This document shows positions 47,436 through 60,234 of a DNA stretch of 64,000 nucleotides, one piece after another. The notes below the pieces were generated by a model. It searched no databases. It had not been told where the DNA came from and saw nothing but the letters and a program-made list of their open reading frames with translations. Location: positions 32,820,723 through 32,884,722 of the forward strand of contig CM075103.1 in the NCBI GenBank assembly GCA_037576195.1. Direction: 5' to 3'. The translations under genes and the position numbers were made by a program. This DNA comes from Phytoseiulus persimilis (Eukaryota > Arthropoda > Arachnida > Mesostigmata > Phytoseiidae). How positions within the stretch are numbered: position 1 is the first letter of the stretch; each line of letters begins with the position of its first letter.

Positions 47436-50400
47436 CTTTCCAACTCTGGAGGGGTGATTCCGAGACCAATCTGGCCATTACTTTCCAACTCTGGAGGGGT
47501 GATTCCGGTATCAATCTGGCCATTACTTTCCAACTCTGGAGGGGTGATTCCGGTATCAATCTGGCCATTACTTTCCAACTCTGGAGGGGTGATTCCGAGA
47601 CCAATCTGGCCATTACTTTCCAACTCTGGAGGGGTGATTCCGAGACCAATCTGGCCATTACTTTCCAACTTTGGAGGGGTGATTCCGAGACCAATCCGAC
47701 CATTAGTTTCCAGCTCTGGAGGGGTGATTCCGGTGCCAATTTGACCATTAGTTTCCAACTCTGGAGGGGTGATTCCGGTATCAATCTGGCCATTACTTTC
47801 CAACTCTGGAGGGGTGATTCCGGTATCAATCTGGCCATTACTTTCCAACTCTGGAGGGGTGATTCCGAGACCAATCTGGCCATTACTTTCCAACTCTGGA
47901 GGGGTGATTCCGAGACCAATCTGGCCATTACTTTCCAACTTTGGAGGGGTGATTCCGAGACCAATCCGACCATTAGTTTCCAGCTCTGGAGGGGTGATTC
48001 CGGTGCCAATTTGACCATTAGTTTCCAACTCTGGAGGGGTGATTCCGGTATCAATCTGGCCATTACTTTCCAACTCTGGAGGGGTGATTCCGGTATCAAT
48101 CTGGCCATTACTTTCCAACTCTGGAGGGGTGATTCCGAGACCAATCTGGCCATTACTTTCCAACTCTGGAGGGGTGATTCCGGTATCAATCTGGCAATTA
48201 CTTTCCAACTCTGGAGGGGTGATTCCGGTATCAATCTGGCCATTACTTTCCAACTCTGGAGGGGTGATTCCGGTATCAATCTGGCCATTACTTTCCAACT
48301 CTGGAGGGGTGATTCCGGTATCAATCTGGCCATTACTTTCCAACTCTGGAGGGGTGATTCCGAGACCAATCTGGCCTTTAGTTTCTAACTCTGGAGGGCT
48401 GATTGCGAGACCAATCTGGACATTACTTTCCAACTTTGGAGGGGTGATTCCGAGACCAATCCGACCATTAGTTTCCAGCTCTGGAGGGGTGATTCCGGTG
48501 CCAATTTGACCATTAGTTTCCAACTCTGGAGGGGTGATTCCGGTATCAATCTGGCCATTAGTTTCCAACTCTGGAGGGGTGATTACGAGACCAATCTGGC
48601 CTTTAGTTTCTAACTCTGGAGGGCTGATTGCGAGACCAATCTGGACATTACTTTCCAACTTTGGAGGGGTGATTCCGAGACCAATCCGACCATTACTTTC
48701 CAACTTTGGAGGGGTGATTCCGAGACCAATCCGACCATTAGTTTCCAACTCTGGAGGGGTGATTCCGGTATCAATCTGGCCATTACTTTCCAACTCTGGA
48801 GGGGTGATTCCGGTATCAATCTGGCCATTACTTTCCAACTCTGGAGGGGTGATTCCGGTATCAATCTGGCCATTACTTTCCAACTCTGGAGGGGTGATTC
48901 CGAGACCAATCTGGCCATTACTTTCCAACTCTGGAGGGGTGATTCCGAGACCAATCTGGCCATTACTTTCCAACTTTGGAGGGGTGATTCCGAGACCAAT
49001 CCGACCATTAGTTTCCAGCTCTGGAGGGGTGATTCCGGTGCCAATTTGACCATTAGTTTCCAACTCTGGAGGGGTGATTCCGGTATCAATCTGGCCATTA
49101 CTTTCCAACTCTGGAGGGGTGATTCCGGTATCAATCTGGCCATTACTTTCCAACTCTGGAGGGGTGATTCCGAGACCAATCTGGCCATTACTTTCCAACT
49201 CTGGAGGGGTGATTCCGAGACCAATCTGGCCATTACTTTCCAACTTTGGAGGGGTGATTCCGAGACCAATCCGACCATTAGTTTCCAGCTCTGGAGGGGT
49301 GATTCCGGTGCCAATTTGACCATTAGTTTCCAACTCTGGAGGGGTGATTCCGGTATCAATCTGGCCATTACTTTCCAACTCTGGAGGGGTGATTCCGGTA
49401 TCAATCTGGCCATTACTTTCCAACTCTGGAGGGGTGATTCCGAGACCAATCTGGCCATTACTTTCCAACTCTGGAGGGGTGATTCCGGTATCAATCTGGC
49501 CATTACTTTCCAACTCTGGAGGGGTGATTCCGGTATCAATCTGGCCATTACTTTCCAACTCTGGAGGGGTGATTCCGAGACCAATCTGGCCATTACTTTC
49601 CAACTCTGGAGGGGTGATTCCGGTATCAATCTGGCAATTACTTTCCAACTCTGGAGGGGTGATTCCGAGACCAATCTGGCCATCACTTTCCAACTCTGGA
49701 GGGGTGATTCCGAGACCAATCTGGCCATTACTTTCCAACTCTGGAGGAGTGATTCCGAGACCAATCTGGCCATTACTTTCCAACTTTGGAGGGGTGATTC
49801 CGAGACCAATCCGACCATTAGTTTCCAACTCTGGAGGGGTGATTCCGGTATCAATCTGGCAATTACTTTCCAACTCTGGAGGGGTGATTCCGGTATCAAT
49901 CTGGCCATTACTTTCCAACTTTGGAGGGGTGATTCCGAGACCAATCCGACCATTAGTTTCCAGCTCTGGAGGGGTGATTCCGGTATCAATCTGGCCATTA
50001 CTTTCCAACTCTGGAGGGGTGATTCCGAGACCAATCTGGCCATTACTTTCCAACTCTGGAGGGGTGATTCCGGTATCAATCTGGCAATTACTTTCCAACT
50101 CTGGAGGGGTGATTCCGGTATCAATCTGGCCATTACTTTCCAACTCTGGAGGGGTGATTCCGAGACCAATCTGGCCATTACTTTCCAACTCTGGAGGGGT
50201 GATTCCGGTATCAATCTGGCCATTACTTTCCAACTCTGGAGGGGTGATTCCGAGACCAATCTGGCCATTACTTTCTAACTCTGGAGGGCTGATTGCGAGA
50301 CCAATCTGGACATTACTTTCCAACTTTGGAGGGGTGATTCCGAGACCAATCCGACCATTAGTTTCCAGCTCTGGAGGGGTGATTCCGGTGCCAATTTGAC

Positions 50401-53400
50401 CATTAGTTTCCAACTCTGGAGGGGTGATTCCGGTATCAATCTGGCCATTACTTTCCAACTCTGGAGGGGTGATTCCGGTATCAATCTGGCCATTACTTTC
50501 CAACTCTGGAGGGGTGATTCCGAGACCAATCCGACCATTAGTTTCCAACTCTGGAGGGCTGATTGCGAGACCAATCTGGACATTACTTTCCAACTTTGGA
50601 GGGGTGATTCCGAGACCAATCCGACCATTAGTTTCCAGCTCTGGAGGGGTGATTCCGAGACCAATCTGGCCATTACTTTCCAACTCTGGAGGGGTGATTC
50701 CGGTATCAATCTGGCCATTACTTTCCAACTCTGGAGGGGTGATTCCGGTATCAATCTGGCCATTACTTTCCAACTCTGGAGGGGTGATTCCGGTATCAAT
50801 CTGGCCATTACTTTCCAACTCTGGAGGGCTGATTGCGAGACCAATCTGGCCATTACTTTCCAACTCTGGAGGGGTGATTCCGAGACCAATCTGGCCATTA
50901 CTTTCCAACTCTGGAGGGGTGATTCCGGTATCAATCTGGCCATTACTTTCCAACTCTGGAGGGGTGATTCCGGTATCAATCTGGCCATTACTTTCCAACT
51001 CTGGAGGGGTGATTCCGGTATCAATCTGGCCATTACTTTCCAACTCTGGAGGGGTGATTCCGGTATCAATCTGGCCATTACTTTCCAACTCTGGAGGGGT
51101 GATTCCGGTATCAATCTGGCCATTACTTTCCAACTCTCGAGGGGTGATTCCGAGACCAATCTGGCCATTACTTTCCAACTCTGGAGGGGTGATTCCGGAA
51201 CCTATCTGGCAATTACTTTCCAACTCTGGAGGGGTGATTCCGGTATCAATCTGGCCATTACTTTCCAACTCTGGAGGGGTGATTCCGGAACCTATCTGGC
51301 AATTACTTTCCAACTCTGGAGGGGTGATTCCGAGACCAATCTGGCCATTACTTTCCAACTCTGGAGGGGTGATTCCGGTATCAATCTGGCCATTACTTTC
51401 CAACTCTGGAGGGGTGATTCCGGTATCAATCTGGCCATTACTTTCCAACTCTGGAGGGGTGATTCCGAGACCAATCTGGCCATTACTTTCCAACTCTGGA
51501 GGGGTGATTCCGGTATCAATCTGGCCATTACTTTCCAACTCTGGAGGGGTGATTCCGGTATCAATCTGGCCATTACTTTCCAACTCTGGGGGGGTGATTC
51601 CGAGACCAATCTGGCCATTACTTTCCAACTCTGGAGGGGTGATTCCGAGACCAATCTGGCCATTACTTTCCAACTCTGGAGGGGTGATTCCGGTATCAAT
51701 CTGGCCATTACTTTCCAACTCTGGAGGGGTGATTCCGGTATCAATCTGGCCATTACTTTCCAACTCTGGAGGGGTGATTCCGAGACCAATCTGGCCATTA
51801 CTTTCCAACTCTGGAGGGGTGATTCCGGTATCAATCTGGCCATTACTTTCCAACTCTGGGGGGGTGATTCCGAGACCAATCTGGCCATTACTTTCCAACT
51901 CTGGAGGGGTGATTCCGGTATCAATCTGGCCATTACTTTCCAACTCTGGAGGGGTGATTCCGAGACCAATCTGGCCATTACTTTCCAACTCTGGAGGGGT
52001 GATTCCGGTATCAATCTGGCCATTACTTTCCAACTCTGGAGGGCTGATTGCGAGACCAATCTGGCCATTACTTTCCAACTCTGGAGGGGTGATTCCGAGA
52101 CCAATCTGGCCATTACTTTCCAACTCTGGAGGGGTGATTCCGGTATCAATCTGGCCATTACTTTCCAACTCTGGAGGGGTGATTCCGGTATCAATCTGGC
52201 CATTACTTTCCAACTCTGGAGGGGTGATTCCGGTATCAATCTGGCCATTACTTTCCAACTCTGGAGGGGTGATTCCGAGACCAATCTGGCCATTACTTTC
52301 CAACTCTGGAGGGGTGATTCCGGTATCAATCTGGCCATTACTTTCCAACTCTCGAGGGGTGATTCCGAGACCAATCTGGCCATTACTTTCCAACTCTGGA
52401 GGGGTGATTCCGGAACCTATCTGGCAATTACTTTCCAACTCTGGAGGGGTGATTCCGGTATCAATCTGGCCATTACTTTCCAACTCTGGAGGGGTGATTC
52501 CGGAACCTATCTGGCAATTACTTTCCAACTCTGGAGGGGTGATTCCGAGACCAATCTGGCCATTACTTTCCAACTCTGGAGGGGTGATTCCGGTATCAAT
52601 CTGGCCATTACTTTCCAACTCTGGAGGGGTGATTCCGGTATCAATCTGGCCATTACTTTCCAACTCTGGAGGGGTGATTCCGAGACCAATCTGGCCATTA
52701 CTTTCCAACTCTGGAGGGGTGATTCCGGTATCAATCTGGCCATTACTTTCCAACTCTGGAGGGGTGATTCCGGTATCAATCTGGCCATTACTTTCCAACT
52801 CTGGGGGGGTGATTCCGGTATCAATCTGGCAATTACTTTCCAACTCTGGAGGGGTGATTCCGGTATCAATCTGGCCATTACTTTCCAACTCTGGAGGGGT
52901 GATTCCGAGACCAATCTGGCCATTACTTTCCAACTCTGGAGGGGTGATTCCGGTATCAATCTGGCCATTACTTTCCAACTCTGGAGGGGTGATTCCGGTA
53001 TCAATCTGGCCATTACTTTCCAACTCTGGAGGGGTGATTCCGAGACCAATCTGGCCATTACTTTCCAACTCTGGAGGGGTGATTCCGAGACCAATCTGGC
53101 CATTACTTTCCAACTTTGGAGGGGTGATTCCGAGACCAATCCGACCATTAGTTTCCAGCTCTGGAGGGGTGATTCCGGTGCCAATTTGACCATTAGTTTC
53201 CAACTCTGGAGGGGTGATTCCGGTATCAATCTGGCCATTACTTTCCAACTCTGGAGGGGTGATTCCGGTATCAATCTGGCCATTACTTTCCAACTCTGGA
53301 GGGGTGATTCCGAGACCAATCTGGCCATTACTTTCCAACTCTGGAGGGGTGATTCCGAGACCAATCTGGCCATTACTTTCCAACTTTGGAGGGGTGATTC

Positions 53401-55458
53401 CGAGACCAATCCGACCATTAGTTTCCAGCTCTGGAGGGGTGATTCCGGTGCCAATTTGACCATTAGTTTCCAACTCTGGAGGGGTGATTCCGGTATCAAT
53501 CTGGCCATTACTTTCCAACTCTGGAGGGGTGATTCCGGTATCAATCTGGCCATTACTTTCCAACTCTGGAGGGGTGATTCCGAGACCAATCTGGCCATTA
53601 CTTTCCAACTCTGGAGGGGTGATTCCGGTATCAATCTGGCAATTACTTTCCAACTCTGGAGGGGTGATTCCGGTATCAATCTGGCCATTACTTTCCAACT
53701 CTGGAGGGGTGATTCCGGTATCAATCTGGCCATTACTTTCCAACTCTGGAGGGGTGATTCCGGTATCAATCTGGCCATTACTTTCCAACTCTGGAGGGGT
53801 GATTCCGAGACCAATCTGGCCTTTAGTTTCTAACTCTGGAGGGCTGATTGCGAGACCAATCTGGACATTACTTTCCAACTTTGGAGGGGTGATTCCGAGA
53901 CCAATCCGACCATTAGTTTCCAGCTCTGGAGGGGTGATTCCGGTGCCAATTTGACCATTAGTTTCCAACTCTGGAGGGGTGATTCCGGTATCAATCTGGC
54001 CATTAGTTTCCAACTCTGGAGGGGTGATTACGAGACCAATCTGGCCTTTAGTTTCTAACTCTGGAGGGCTGATTGCGAGACCAATCTGGACATTACTTTC
54101 CAACTTTGGAGGGGTGATTCCGAGACCAATCCGACCATTAGTTTCCAACTCTGGAGGGGTGATTCCGGTGCCAATTTGACCATTAGTTTCCAACTCTGGA
54201 GGGGTGATTCCGGTATCAATCTGGCCATTACTTTCCAACTCTGGAGGGGTGATTCCGAGACCAATCTGGCAATTACTTTCCAACTCTGGAGGGGTGATTC
54301 CGGTATCAATCTGGCCATTACTTTCCAACTCTCGAGGGGTGATTCCGAGACCAATCTGGCCATTACTTTCCAACTCTGGAGGGGTGATTCCGGAACCTAT
54401 CTGGCAATTACTTTCCAACTCTGGAGGGGTGATTCCGGTATCAATCTGGCCATTACTTTCCAACTCTGGAGGGGTGATTCCGAGACCAATCTGGCCATTA
54501 CTTTCCAACTCTGGAGGGGTGATTCCGAGACCAATCTGGCAATTACTTTCCAACTCTGGAGGGGTGATTCCGGTATCAATCTGGCCATTACTTTCCAACT
54601 CTCGAGGGGTGATTCCGAGACCAATCTGGCCATTACTTTCCAACTCTGGAGGGGTGATTCCGGAACCTATCTGGCAATTACTTTCCAACTCTGGAGGGGT
54701 GATTCCGGTATCAATCTGGCCATTACTTTCCAACTCTGGAGGGGTGATTCCGAGACCAATCTGGCCATTACTTTCCAACTCTGGAGGGGTGATTCCGAGA
54801 CCAATCTGGCCATTACTTTCCAACTCTGGAGGGGTGATTCCGAGACCAATCTGGCCATTACTTTCCAACTTTGGAGGGGTGATTCCGAGACCAATCTGGC
54901 CATTACTTTCCAACTTTGGAGGGGTGATTCCGAGACCAATCCGACCATTAGTTTCCAACTCTGGAGGGATGATTCCGGTGCCATTTTGACCATTAGTTTC
55001 CAACTCTGGAGGGGTGATTCCGGTATCAATCTGGCCATTACTTTCCAACTCTGGAGGGGTGATTCCGAGACCAATCTGGCCATTACTTTCCAACTCTGGA
55101 GGGGTGATTCCGAGACCAATCTGGCCATTACTTTCCAACTTTGGAGGGGTGATTCCGAGACCAATCCGACCATTAGTTTCCAACTCTGGAGGGGTGATTC
55201 CGGTGCCAATTTGACCATTAGCTTCCAACTCTGGAGGGGTGATTACGAGACCGATCTGGCCATTACTCTACTACTCTGGGGGGGTGATTCCAGGACCAAT
55301 CTGACAATACTTTTCTGAGTCCGGAGGGGTGCTTCCTAGACGAATCTGACCGCACTTTCCAAAACCTGGAGGGGTGATTCCGTCTCCAATCTGACCAATA
55401 CTTTCCGAGTTTGGAGGAGTGAAACCGGGACCAGTCTGAACATACTTCTCCGAGTCTG
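47436..55458 (-). repeat. 45-bp minisatellite array, second (probably artefactual) copy
   Basis: About 178 units with the same variant order as 34,241-42,263, including the diverged right edge. The corresponding open minus-strand frame starts at TTG at 55228 and runs into the N gap. Confidence 0.95.
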
Positions 55459-57307
55459 TCAGCAGTAGACTCCCGAAGCAAGGGACGGGTCGGCCAGCGT
55501 AGTCGGCCGAAGGCCGGCTAGTCATGAATAAAAGGTGTTCCAGAAAGCGCGATCCCCGTGCATTCAGAGGAGTTCAGGGAATTAAGGCTATAATTTTCAA
55601 TTCATCTCATCGCATGACGTAGTACAGTCGCGTCTCTTGTCGTTCTAGGAGCGGAGAGCTGTGCGACTTTCGCGCAAGGCTCGACTCACTCCGAGCTGCC
55701 CTCTCGGTGAACCTGAGTTCAGCAAACAACCATGGGTTGAGGGCGAAGGCAAGGAGAGGAAGTTGATTCCACGTTTCTTACTCCGGTCAACGCTTTGCTT
55801 TGACCCGAAAACATCCCTCTCTTTGACCTTGTTTTCCCCGTCTTCTTCCGTGAAGGAGTTATCTCTTCGTTTGAAGGTTTCAGGAAGCCTCGTGAGACTA
55901 GGTCGCGGGCGCGTCTGACGAGACTAATGAGTTGGGCGCTAACCGTTCTCTGCAACAAATCCTCATGGGATCATGGGAGTTCTCCACAATTAGCTAATCA
56001 CGAAGTTTTGAACTCCAACAGCGCGGCTAGCAGAGATCTAGAGCAGCCTTGCGATAACCTTATTCCCCCGCGGAGATGACGAGTATGAAGCGACAACCAA
56101 CGGATCGGTTAAGAAACTTCCTGAAACAGGCTTAGAACGGGCACATTGGATCGAATGTTCGAGCTACAGCTGGTCAATGTGATGGGAATGCAACTGGTCC
56201 ACCTACAGGGTGTTTCCGAAGCCAATTTTTATTTCACTGTTTTTGAGAAGGACGCATCCTCGGAGGTTAAAGTTCACGCCCTTCCAGGCTTCAAGGGCAA
56301 ATCTTGTGAACTCTCTGGGGCCCGCGGTGTGTCACTAAGCTCTCATACTCTTCAACATTTTCAGCCCAGGATTTCATGATTCTCACGATAGCAGTCATAT
56401 GGGACAGCTGGAGCCCCGAGGAGCTATCGAATCGTCGTTTCTATTCTCCTCACACTGTAAAACGACGTCATTCACTTTTGCTTTGATATGCAAATAGCTA
56501 TGAGTTTTGTGTAATGCCTTCGCCTGAATGGAGGTCGATGAGCTTTCTATTCTGAAAACAGTCGGAGATGCTCCCATCAGGGAGAAACGAAGTCCGAGAT
56601 GGAAGATCTCGGAAACTAGTCCGAACTAGTTCCGAGCCCCGAGCCCAGGTCAGTTTCTCCGGATATTGGAACCATCCATGACACTTATTTCTTCGGGAGC
56701 GCGTCATTGCCGACAGGGGCCGAGGGTACGTCGCGAACATCCCACCTGCTTGTCACATCAGATGGTTCAGATCCAAAAATCGATGAAATCCGAATGAATC
56801 CGCGCGAAATCTCAGAATAATATTGCGACTAGCGACGACGCAAGGGTAGCATCAGTTGACAAAAATAGCGAGTCGAGTCACTCCTGGGAAGGTCTGTCGG
56901 AGCCATTTTTTTCGACGCTGCAAAACTCGTCGAGTCCCAGAATGCAGCTCCGAGAGCAATCGTCAACCTTCGGAAGGAATGAACTCGTCACTCGCTTCAG
57001 CCGTCCGAGCGAAGATTAACCCCGTTTCGAGATCATCCGATTAGCTCCTGCGAGCCGTGAAAGCAGGAACCGGAACTTTAAACTCTGCCGCTCTGACCCT
57101 TTCGCTCCACCGTTCCGAAAACTTTCCACTCCGATGAGATCGGTTGGGTTCCCTCCGATTCTGGTTTATATTGCTAAAATCAGGAAGACCTCCTCGATCC
57201 ATCGATTAAACTGGACTTGATCTCCGTTCTCAGTTACGCGAATTTTCCACAGGAGCAGTTTGATTCTCAAAACCCCGTCCGCGTCCTTGCGGCGAGGTAT
57301 CACTCAC

Positions 57308-57636
57308 GTCCTACGGGACGGACCCCATCTCCATAGAGTTGCAGCATACACCTCAGAGAAATACTGAATTCCGGAGCAGATCCGGATCCTGGATGGATAT
57401 CTTGCTGGATCAGGGACATCGGGAGTTTCTGATTTCCCCTTTTTTTGCAGATTCCGAAGTGTGCTCGCTCCTTGCCGCGAAGAAAGGGAATATTGCACAG
57501 AGGCTGGAGAACGGAGTCCTGGAGAAACAAGACTCCGGCGTGCAGGGACGTCACAATCGCATTCTCAACATCTTCCCGCACGGTTTCAGCCTCAATAGTC
57601 AGGCGGCACAGTCTTGTCATGCAGAACCCGAGGGCG
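57308..57636 (-). CDS. Duplicate-block copy of the unassigned internal exon
   Basis: Identical in sequence and splice signals to 44112-44440. It should be counted once if the block is an assembly duplicate. Confidence 0.4.
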
Positions 57637-57977
57637 CTGGAGAAGAAGAATGAGAAACGTAGACAGAACGAGCTATCGAACAAAGAGACCTAGTGCCCTT
57701 TCGAAGGCAGCAAGAATGTCTCTGGCAGAAGGTCGAGATGGAAGTTCAGTTCTCAACTAAGTCTCGTTCACCGTTTTTCATCCCAAGTTTTTCTCCTTCT
57801 TCTCCTCCCAGAACGAGCGGTTTCGACGGGAAACGGAACGGCTTGAAGGTCAGGAGGGTGCCGATCCGGGATCGTTACGGGCTATGCCGTGAGTACAGTC
57901 CGCTTAGTTGAGCGCCTCCTCGTTGAAACCCTCGCTGGTCAAGATTTCCTTAGCAAGCGAAACGTTCTGAAACCGAT

Positions 57978-58006
57978 TTCTCTCTCTCTCTCTCGGTATC
58001 TCTCTG

Positions 58007-58065
<59 letters not shown>

Positions 58066-58078
58066 CTCTCTCTCTCTC
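57978..58078 (+). repeat. (TC)n microsatellite, duplicate-block copy
   Basis: Same composition and length as 44782-44882. Equal length of a normally unstable tract supports one locus assembled twice. Confidence 0.95.
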
Positions 58079-60234
58079 GGGAACGTACGGAGTCCCGGCA
58101 TGAGAATCGTTGGATGCGCTCTAATGGACTCGTTTAGGCTGGAAGCGATAACTCCCGGATCTCCTCCTGTTTTTTTTTTTGTTTCCAGAGATATCGGAGT
58201 CGCTAAGTGACCGGGGAATATCTCCTCCCGGGGGCCGTGGCCCGAACCGGGGGACTCCGTGACTTACAGCACGAGAAATCAGTCAACGTTGCTCTCTTGG
58301 GAGTCGTGTCTGGCGACGGTCTCTGCTCAAGTCTTCTTTCATATAACATCACGATGTTTGGTCATAGAATTCAGCTTGAGTGTCGAGCCCTGAGAAGCCC
58401 GGGGACTCGGAACCCAAGGTCAGGAAAGCGACGCAGAAGAGCTGTTTGTGGTCGAAATGTTCTTCCCGCCGACGCACATCGCGGTCGGGATGTTGATTCA
58501 AGCCGGCGATAACCATTCTTCGTCTCTCCCAATAGATCGAGTCAATCTCATAACGACTCCAGAGTTTATTCGACGGCTTTGACTCGCTTCTCCGCGACCG
58601 ATCTAGCGGGATCCAGTCCGGTTTCCAAAGAGCGTTCGCGGGAGCGGTTTACGAAACATCTCCGAGACGATTTCCGCGGTGGAAAAATCAGAATATCAAC
58701 GGGCGACGTAGAAGGGTTCCCCTGCGGTCGTCTACTGCTTGATTCATTCGCGCAGTCTATTCGAGTGTCGGAGCTCGAGCGGAGGAACAGAGTGGTATAA
58801 CGTCCCTTAATGACCTCCATTGTTCTTCGCGCAGTCGGCCTCGGTACACTGTTTTCCCTCATGCGAGAGTTCTCTTCGCAGTCTTTTGTTCGCTATCTTG
58901 ACGTAATTACTGACGTACATCTCCTCCGCTCCGTTTCCTCGCCAGGTCTGTGTCCGTGCGTGTGCCTATCTTGTCTGTTTGAGGCTCGTCGCTCTCCGTG
59001 CCAACGTATCAGAGACGAGGCGCGGGACGAAAATGCTTGTTTTGGCGAATTATTTCTCATCGGAGGCCACCGGACTACGTCAAAGGGGCGCGCTCGGCCC
59101 CAGGCTATTATTAACCCAACCGCTCCCGTTTTCAGCCATCGACTAGGTGACTCTCCGAGGCAGCGTGGGTGCAATTGCAGACCTTCATTGGAGCAGCAAA
59201 GCTGCACACGGCGTGTAGGGTGTTGCTATCGGCGGATTTCTCTGCGTCCTGTTGGTAATTTTAGCCAGTGTCCAAAGTTATCGGGTCGGGTTATCGTAGA
59301 CCGAGGCCACCCGGTGGCTTCGAAGCGGAGTTTCGACCGTGAACACCAAGACGGGAGAACAGCTCCACGCTGGTGCCACCGCAAAGTCGATCAAGCCAGG
59401 TGATCGACTGCGACTGAACGGCAGGATTCAATGCTGTATCGTCACCATAACGACAGGCCACGCGAAACTGCTCCAACGACATTGTTGACCGAGGAGCGTG
59501 GGCGAGTCGGAACTCTCCCGCAGGAGCTCACCACGAAAGCTTCTGGAGGGCGAGCCATGCACTCGCGGCGTAACGTGGAGCATCAGGATACTCCACGCCC
59601 ACTAGACAGATGCGTGAAACCTCAGATCCCTCTCCCTTGAGTTTCTTACCTCGATTAGCTCGACTCGACAGTGGTTCGATTCGAAGTCGACTCTCAGTTG
59701 GTGAGTGGAGCCATCGAAACGATCGGTTCTTGATGGGTCGTCGTTCTTTCACGACACTGCCTTCACCCGAGAGTGCCAAGCGAGACACGGCTCTCACTCG
59801 CGCTGATTCAGCTCCGACCGACAATCAAGTCGATCGATGCATGAACGTCGAGACGACGCGCACTTTTTCATCAACACTCATATCTCGTGCACAGCTCGAT
59901 CGCGAATTTTCTTTGTCTCTGCCTCAAAATCCTCATATTTAGAGAAATCGACCGGGATCAGAATGCTTTTCAAGTGCCGTATCGAGACGGTGATGCTTCT
60001 CTGGAGACGTGATGATTCCAACATCCCGCGCATTTATCCGATAGCGGAATCGCGCCGAACTTCATCAACGGTCGCCAGGCTCCACAATTCAAACCCAGTG
60101 CCGAGTATCCGCGATGCTCGCCTCTCGGAGTTCAAACCTGGAGGTTCCCGGCCCGTGTTTGCGAAAAGGTTCGATTCAGCCGTGTTGCTGCGAAATAGGC
60201 TCCGTTCTCTTGAGCGGAGCACCGAACAACGGAA

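Larger units (their letters stand above)
47436..60234. repeat. Near-perfect second copy of 34,241-47,038 (likely unmerged contig overlap)
   Basis: Sequence from 47,436 matches that from 34,241 at an offset of 13,195-13,197, through the array and the whole right flank, ending exactly where the left copy meets the gap. I found three differences, all one base in a homopolymer: A4/A5 near 43,580, T10/T11 near 44,980, and CCC/CC near 46,051. No substitution was noticed, even among rapidly evolving satellite units. This points to the same locus represented twice rather than a real tandem duplication. Confidence 0.9.

Noticed and set aside
46641..48369. Open frames crossing the N run
   Set aside because: They are joined only through undetermined bases and an apparent contig mis-join.
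47436..60234. Genuine recent tandem segmental duplication
   Set aside because: Ends coincide with the gap and only homopolymer differences were found; contig overlap is simpler. Read depth would decide.
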